Shown here: piece after piece, positions 6,795 through 9,362 of the stretch
Numbering within the stretch: position 1 is the first letter of the stretch
Layout: every line of letters begins with the position of its first letter
NCBI GenBank assembly: GCA_029942205.1
Contig: JAOZTL010000092.1
Span: 1-9,362, forward strand
DNA length: 9,362 nt
Direction of reading: 5' to 3'
From: Bacteroidales bacterium
GTDB taxonomy: Bacteria > Bacteroidota > Bacteroidia > Bacteroidales > JAOZTL01
Position numbers and translations under genes: made by a program
Notes under the pieces: model-generated
Told to the model about the DNA's origin: nothing
Seen by the model: only the letters and a program-made list of their open reading frames with translations
Databases searched by the model: none

Positions 6795-7955
6795 TTATAA
6801 TTTAAGGGCTTCTACTTCTTGTTCGTTAACTAATTGAGCTTCGGCACTTCTGCTCACACTCAGTATAATACCCAATGCCACACTAGTAAACAGAATGGAT
6901 GTACCGCCCATGCTCACAAAAGGAAGCGTTTGACCAGTAACGGGCATCAAATTGACAGCCACCGCCATGTTTGTAAGAGCCTGCATTACCAGACTCAAAC
7001 TGAGACCTATGGCTAGAAATGCCGCAAATGTCCCCGATAATTTCCTAACTATAACCCCTGTTCTATACAATAAATACAAATATAAGGATAAAATAAACAA
7101 TCCTCCAAACAATCCATATTCTTCGATAATAATAGCATAAATAAAATCAGAATACGGATGAGGCAAAAAGTTTCGTTGGGTGCTGTTGCCAGGTCCTTTT
7201 CCGAAAAAACCGCCTGTTACAATGGCTATTTTTGATTGTTCGGCTTGATAATTCTGTTGGTCATCATCACTAATAAAGCTCGTAATACGTTTTTTCCATG
7301 TGCCTACACGTGAATCGGGCATATTTAGGGCAATGGATATAAAAAGAGCCAATAAAACAATAATAACTCCCACCGAGCCGAATAGTAATTTCAATTCTAT
7401 ACGTCCGATAAACATCAATATCCAAACAATGGCAAAAAGCATCGCTGCAGTAGAAAAATCGGCAGGCAAAATAAGCCCACAAATAATGACAACAGCGATC
7501 ATGATTGGTTTAAATACCTCTTTTAATTTCTCGGTGCTTTCTTGACTTACTGATAGCATTCGTGCAAAAAACATAATGAGGGCAAATTTAGCTAAATCAG
7601 ACGTTTGGAAATTAATTCCTGTGCCAGGTAACGTGAGCCATCGAGTTGCTGCATTGCGAGTTACTCCCATAAAGAGCGTAATTAATAATAATAAAATAGA
7701 AATCCCCAAAAAGAGTTTCGATAATTTAGAGAAATAGGTATACGGAACTTTATGTGTGAAAAAGATGACAACAAAGCCTAATATTAAAAATTTTAGATGC
7801 CGCAAAAGATAAAAAGAAGTATTCCCGCCTTGATATTTGTAGGCGAGCGTCCCCGTGGAACTGTACACGGTGAGCATAGAGAAAATAAAGAGAATAATGA
7901 TTACTCCCCAAATTACTGGATCTCCTTTTAAATATTTTGATAAAAAATCTTTCAT
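6795..7955 (-). CDS. ftsW: Septal peptidoglycan glycosyltransferase FtsW (SEDS family)
   Basis: Multi-pass membrane protein that polymerises lipid II into glycan strands at the septum together with a class B PBP. The 386 residues contain about ten hydrophobic segments. SEDS motifs are NAATRWL (101-107), FQTSDLAKF (116-124, usually FQPSE), PADFSTA (164-170) and GKGPGNSTQRNFLPHPYSDF (252-271). Asp270 in SDF corresponds to the Asp considered catalytic in SEDS enzymes. The motif LPFVSMGGTS (344-353) follows. Its place between murD and murG marks it as FtsW rather than RodA. The ATG at 7955 is chosen because the short cytoplasmic start MKDFLSKYLKGDPVIW leads straight into the first membrane segment. 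A repeat element and a TAnnTTTG motif lie upstream, so a promoter within the cluster is possible. Confidence 0.97.
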   Translation of the reverse strand: MKDFLSKYLKGDPVIWGVIIILFIFSMLTVYSSTGTLAYKYQGGNTSFYLLRHLKFLILGFVVIFFTHKVPYTYFSKLSKLFLGISILLLLITLFMGVTRNAATRWLTLPGTGINFQTSDLAKFALIMFFARMLSVSQESTEKLKEVFKPIMIAVVIICGLILPADFSTAAMLFAIVWILMFIGRIELKLLFGSVGVIIVLLALFISIALNMPDSRVGTWKKRITSFISDDDQQNYQAEQSKIAIVTGGFFGKGPGNSTQRNFLPHPYSDFIYAIIIEEYGLFGGLFILSLYLYLLYRTGVIVRKLSGTFAAFLAIGLSLSLVMQALTNMAVAVNLMPVTGQTLPFVSMGGTSILFTSVALGIILSVSRSAEAQLVNEQEVEALKL

Positions 7956-7997
7956 TCGATTCTTGCTTTCTACTTACTACTTTTTACAGTGATCTGA

Positions 7998-8005
7998 CAA
8001 AATTA
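7998..8005 (-). promoter_or_regulatory. Possible -7 promoter element upstream of ftsW
   Basis: The minus strand reads TAATTTTG, an exact TAnnTTTG match. It lies about 43 nt before the ftsW ATG, which would give a leader of roughly 35 nt. The only nearby TTG upstream (8017-8015) is about 9 nt away, too close for the usual -33 element. It is a candidate only, supported by the unusually wide murD-ftsW gap. Confidence 0.3.
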
Positions 8006-8029
8006 AGCTCACATCAATAATTCTGTATC

Positions 8030-8088
8030 TTACTGATCATTATGAATTTACAGAACTACGTGAGAAATATTAAATAGGTCGAAGACCT
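8030..8088 (+). repeat. Intergenic repeat element, copy C (59 nt), murD-ftsW junction
   Basis: On the plus strand it runs from TTACTGAT (8030-8037) through ACGTGAGAAA and ATTAAATAGG to the hairpin AGGTC-GAA-GACCT (8076-8088). The last 31 nt align with copy A at 26 positions if one 4-nt gap is allowed. The distance from TTACTGAT to the end is 59 nt in both copies. The hairpin has a perfect 5-bp stem and lies a few bases after the murD stop codon (8092-8094). Orientation is opposite to that of the genes, as in copy B. Confidence 0.55.
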
Positions 8089-8091
8089 TAC

Positions 8092-9362
8092 TTATAAACT
8101 CCGTACTGCTTCTTTAAATTCTTGACCACGATTTTCGTAATCATCAAACAAATCGAAACTAGCACAAGCAGGCGATAGCAAAACGGTATCTCCTTCTTTG
8201 GCTATTTCATAAGCTTGCCGGACAGCTTTTTCCATGCTATTGGTATCGAAAACGGCTGTTATTTCTTTAAATGCCTTGATTATTTTGGTGTTATTTTTCC
8301 CCAAACAAATAATTGCTTTCACTTTTTCTTTGACATATTGATCCAGAATACTATAATCGTTTCCTTTATCGATACCGCCAAGAATGAGTATGGTTGGGCT
8401 TTTGATGCTTCCCAAGGCATACCAAACCGAATTTACGTTCGTTGCCTTCGAGTCGTTAATGAATTGGATGTTTCTTATTTTTAAGAATTTCTCCATTCGA
8501 TGTTCTACTCCTTCAAAATCCGTAAAACTCTCTCGTAATGATTTATTACGAACATGAAGTAATTTGGCTGCAATGCCTGCTGCTAAAGAGTTGGAGGCAT
8601 TATGCGTACCCTCGATACTGAGACTGGATAAAGGCATAGTAAATTCTGTTTTATGTAATTGATAAACCAATTCGTTGTTGTCTAAATATGCACCATAATC
8701 TAATAATTCATTGGTACTGAAAGCAATAGAATGCGCATAAATTTCTTTTGCTTTTAATTTATGGGTAATGTTTTCGTCGTCTTTATTGTAAATAAAATAA
8801 TCATTCGCTGTCATGTTCTGAACAATCCGAAATTTAGCATCTACATAATTCTCAAACTTATTATCGTAACGATCCAAATGATCGGGTGTGATGTTGAGTA
8901 AAATAGCGATGTCGGCTTTAAAGTCGAACATGTTATCCAACTGGAAACTGCTCAATTCCAGCACGTAATAGTCGTAATCAAAAAGAGCCACTTGTTTCGC
9001 AAAACTTTGCCCAATGTTACCTGCCAGCCCGACATGCAACTTGGCATGTTTCAGAATATGATAAATCAATAGCGTCGTTGTTGTTTTTCCATTACTACCC
9101 GTTATGCAGATTGTTTTTGCATTCGTGTAGCGTTTGGCAAACTCAATTTCGGAGATTACTGGTATTTTGTTCTGTTCTAATTCTTTGATTATTTTTGTAT
9201 TATCCGCAATGCCTGGGCTTTTAATTACTTCTTGTGCTTCTAAAATAGCAGCAAAGCTATGTTTCGATTCTTCCCAAGCAATTTGATAATGATCTAATGT
9301 TTCTTTATGCTCTTGCTTGATTTTTCCATAATCAGAAACAAACACATCAAAGCCCTTCTGCT
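8092..9362 (-). CDS. murD: UDP-N-acetylmuramoylalanine--D-glutamate ligase MurD (5' end beyond window)
   Basis: Cytoplasmic ATP-dependent ligase that adds D-glutamate to UDP-MurNAc-L-Ala, the step after MurC. The visible 422 residues cover nearly all of the protein. Counting from the codon at 9345, the ATP loop GSNGKTTTT is at 83-91, followed by ELSSFQLD (130-137), NITPDHLDRY (151-160), HNASNSLAA (248-256), FEGVEHRMEK (277-286), NDSKATN (297-303), GGIDKGNDY (323-331) and the MurD ending SPACASFDLFDDYENRGQEF (391-410). The frame stays open to the edge and reads QKGFDVFVSDYG, which is the interior of the N-terminal UDP-binding fold. The true start, with its glycine-rich loop, is therefore outside the window, roughly 20-25 residues away. 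A GTG at 9345 is not the start. Confidence 0.97.
   Translation of the reverse strand, partial: QKGFDVFVSDYGKIKQEHKETLDHYQIAWEESKHSFAAILEAQEVIKSPGIADNTKIIKELEQNKIPVISEIEFAKRYTNAKTICITGSNGKTTTTLLIYHILKHAKLHVGLAGNIGQSFAKQVALFDYDYYVLELSSFQLDNMFDFKADIAILLNITPDHLDRYDNKFENYVDAKFRIVQNMTANDYFIYNKDDENITHKLKAKEIYAHSIAFSTNELLDYGAYLDNNELVYQLHKTEFTMPLSSLSIEGTHNASNSLAAGIAAKLLHVRNKSLRESFTDFEGVEHRMEKFLKIRNIQFINDSKATNVNSVWYALGSIKSPTILILGGIDKGNDYSILDQYVKEKVKAIICLGKNNTKIIKAFKEITAVFDTNSMEKAVRQAYEIAKEGDTVLLSPACASFDLFDDYENRGQEFKEAVRSL

Noticed and set aside
6422..6805. Plus-strand open frame of 127 codons opposite murG
   Set aside because: It is antisense to the conserved N-terminal half of MurG, has a biased Asn/Cys/Phe/Arg composition, and no family resemblance.
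9343..9345. GTG as the start codon of murD
   Set aside because: The frame continues upstream to the window edge as QKGFD, the expected interior of the MurD N-terminal fold, and the family's glycine-rich loop is still missing, so the gene is cut by the window.

Overview
The window is a stretch of the division and cell wall (dcw) cluster of an AT-rich bacterium, very probably a member of the Bacteroidota. Every gene lies on the minus strand, so the cluster reads from right to left: murD (start outside the window), ftsW, murG, an unrecognised lipoprotein gene, murC, ftsQ, ftsA and ftsZ (3' end outside the window). The Bacteroidota assignment rests on four things. The order murD-ftsW-murG-murC-ftsQ-ftsA-ftsZ has no murB or ddl between murC and ftsQ. 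The protein sequences have the character of that phylum, for example the FtsZ N-terminus and the FtsQ C-terminus. Shine-Dalgarno sequences are absent before most starts. There are also TAnnTTTG-type -7 motifs upstream of ftsW and ftsZ.

Layout from right to left: murD 9362-8092 (partial); a 136-nt junction with a repeat element and a possible promoter; ftsW 7955-6795 and murG 6790-5693 (4 nt apart); a 13-nt hairpin; a lipoprotein gene ending at 4759; a 92-nt junction filled by a repeat element; murC 4666-3281, ftsQ 3253-2459 and ftsA 2446-1124 (gaps of 27 and 12 nt); a 302-nt spacer with two repeat copies and a possible promoter; then ftsZ from 821 to beyond position 1.

The genes work together. 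MurC and MurD add L-Ala and D-Glu to UDP-MurNAc in the cytoplasm. MurG makes lipid II at the inner face of the membrane. FtsW polymerises lipid II at the septum. FtsQ links the division complex in the periplasm. FtsA anchors FtsZ filaments to the membrane.

The known genes are ordinary. What is less ordinary lies between them. A 13-nt hairpin (5-bp stem, 3-nt loop, core AGGTC-nnn-GACCT) recurs at four gene junctions, and in three places it forms the end of a longer, diverged element of about 60-75 nt. Where copies have diverged, the changed pair is G-U in the minus-strand RNA but A-C on the other strand, so the fold is kept only in the operon transcript. A separate hairpin of the same geometry covers a Shine-Dalgarno-like sequence before ftsQ. 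A lipoprotein gene of unknown family sits inside the cluster between two of these repeats. No RNA genes, CRISPR arrays or insertion sequences with a transposase were seen.
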